A stretch of 5,886 bases of DNA from Pseudomonadota bacterium (GTDB lineage Bacteria > Desulfobacterota > DSM-4660 > Desulfatiglandales > B25-G16). Shown piece by piece: positions 5,269-5,886 of the stretch (position 1 is its first letter; every line of letters starts with the position of its first letter). Under the pieces are notes generated by a model. The model worked only from the letters and a program-made list of their open reading frames with translations, made no database searches and was not told the DNA's origin. The position numbers and the translations under genes were made by a program. The stretch covers positions 1-5,886 of the forward strand of contig JADFWK010000102.1 of NCBI GenBank assembly GCA_015223015.1. Reading direction: 5' to 3'.

Positions 5269-5886
5269 CATTGCGGAGGCACTTGAAGATCTCAGACAGG
5301 GCAAGATGATTATCCTTGTAGATGATGAGGCTCGGGAAAATGAGGGTGACTTGACAATGGCTGCGGAAAAGATAACCCCCGAGGCGATTAACTTTATGGC
5401 CAAGTATGGAAGAGGCCTGATTTGTCTATCCCTCGATCCTGAAAGGGTTGAAAACCTCAAACTCCCTCTGATGGTTCAGGATAATCGGTCTCGGTTTCAG
5501 ACTGCCTTTACCGTATCCATAGAGGCAAAGGAGGGGGTGAGTACCGGTATCTCTGCTGCTGATAGGGCCCATACCATTCTTACCGCAGTAGCTGATGATG
5601 CATCACCGGAGGATCTGATTCAGCCGGGACATGTGTTTCCCCTAAGGGCGAGGAGAGGGGGGGTGCTTTTCAGGGCAGGGCAGACTGAGGGTTCTGTGGA
5701 TCTGGCCAGGCTTGCAGGTCTCAAGCCAGCCGGAGTTATCTGTGAGATAATGAACGACGACGGTACCATGGCCAGAAGACATGATCTTGATCGATTTGCA
5801 AAGAAGCATGGCCTTAACATAGCTACCGTTGCAGATATTATTGCCTACCGGATGAGAAATGAGTCGTTTGTGCACAAGGAGGCAGA
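5255..5886 (+). CDS. ribBA: 3,4-dihydroxy-2-butanone 4-phosphate synthase domain, probably RibBA (3'-truncated by window)
   Basis: The RibB domain converts ribulose-5-phosphate to 3,4-dihydroxy-2-butanone-4-phosphate and formate, giving the four-carbon unit for lumazine. The frame is open to the window end; 210 codons are visible. Motifs are [16 protein letters not shown] (23-38) with Arg27, Glu28 and Asp32 in the active site, TAFTVSIEA (83-91), [13 protein letters not shown] (96-108), GHVFPLRA (125-132) with His126, and [16 protein letters not shown] (158-173) with Glu164. By alignment to E. coli RibB from memory these are Arg37, Glu38, Asp42, His136 and Glu174. One expected residue differs: GQTEG (142-146) has Gln143 where E. 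coli has the metal ligand His153. The sequence continues past the RibB domain into [12 protein letters not shown], the usual linker to a GTP cyclohydrolase II domain, but that domain is outside the window. RibB alone or a RibBX form therefore cannot be excluded. Confidence 0.93.
   Translation, partial: MGICSIAEALEDLRQGKMIILVDDEARENEGDLTMAAEKITPEAINFMAKYGRGLICLSLDPERVENLKLPLMVQDNRSRFQTAFTVSIEAKEGVSTGISAADRAHTILTAVADDASPEDLIQPGHVFPLRARRGGVLFRAGQTEGSVDLARLAGLKPAGVICEIMNDDGTMARRHDLDRFAKKHGLNIATVADIIAYRMRNESFVHKEA

Overview
This is a chromosomal housekeeping segment of a bacterium, with seven genes all on the + strand: rpiB (5' end cut off by the window), glyA, a dCMP deaminase gene (comEB type), nrdR, ribD, ribE and ribBA (3' end cut off). 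All are recognisable from family motifs. As far as I recall, the order rpiB-glyA-dCMP deaminase-nrdR-ribD-ribE-ribBA is typical of Desulfobacterota (former Deltaproteobacteria), where ribH and nusB usually follow. Base composition looks mid-40s % GC by eye. The lineage is therefore an inference from gene order and style, not proven. I see no plasmid, phage or defence genes.

Layout: rpiB and glyA overlap by ATGA (426-429). A 529-bp non-coding gap (1656-2184) follows. It holds a degenerate 9-nt repeat tract, a possible intrinsic terminator ending in eight T's, and a 109-bp palindromic element with TGTCATTCTGAG ends that resembles a MITE-type repeat. The deaminase gene starts at a TTG with a well-placed Shine-Dalgarno sequence and overlaps nrdR by ATGA (2628-2631). 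A 231-bp spacer (3108-3338) follows, with a candidate promoter bracketed by a 9-bp inverted repeat, then ribD. The 151-bp ribD-ribE spacer consists largely of three different short tandem-repeat families. ribE and ribBA overlap by 14 bp, with the ribBA ribosome-binding site inside ribE.

The genes fit together metabolically. RpiB interconverts ribose-5-phosphate and ribulose-5-phosphate; the latter is the substrate of the RibB domain. RibD and RibE carry out the pyrimidine deaminase/reductase steps and the final riboflavin synthase step. GlyA makes methylene-tetrahydrofolate and dCMP deaminase makes dUMP, the two substrates of thymidylate synthase. NrdR controls ribonucleotide reductase, which supplies deoxynucleotides.

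I found no previously undescribed gene system. The points of interest are in the spacers (the palindromic element, a 9-nt repeat family present in more than one spacer and in both orientations, an operator-like inverted repeat at the ribD promoter) and one substitution in the RibB domain, a glutamine where the metal-binding histidine is expected.
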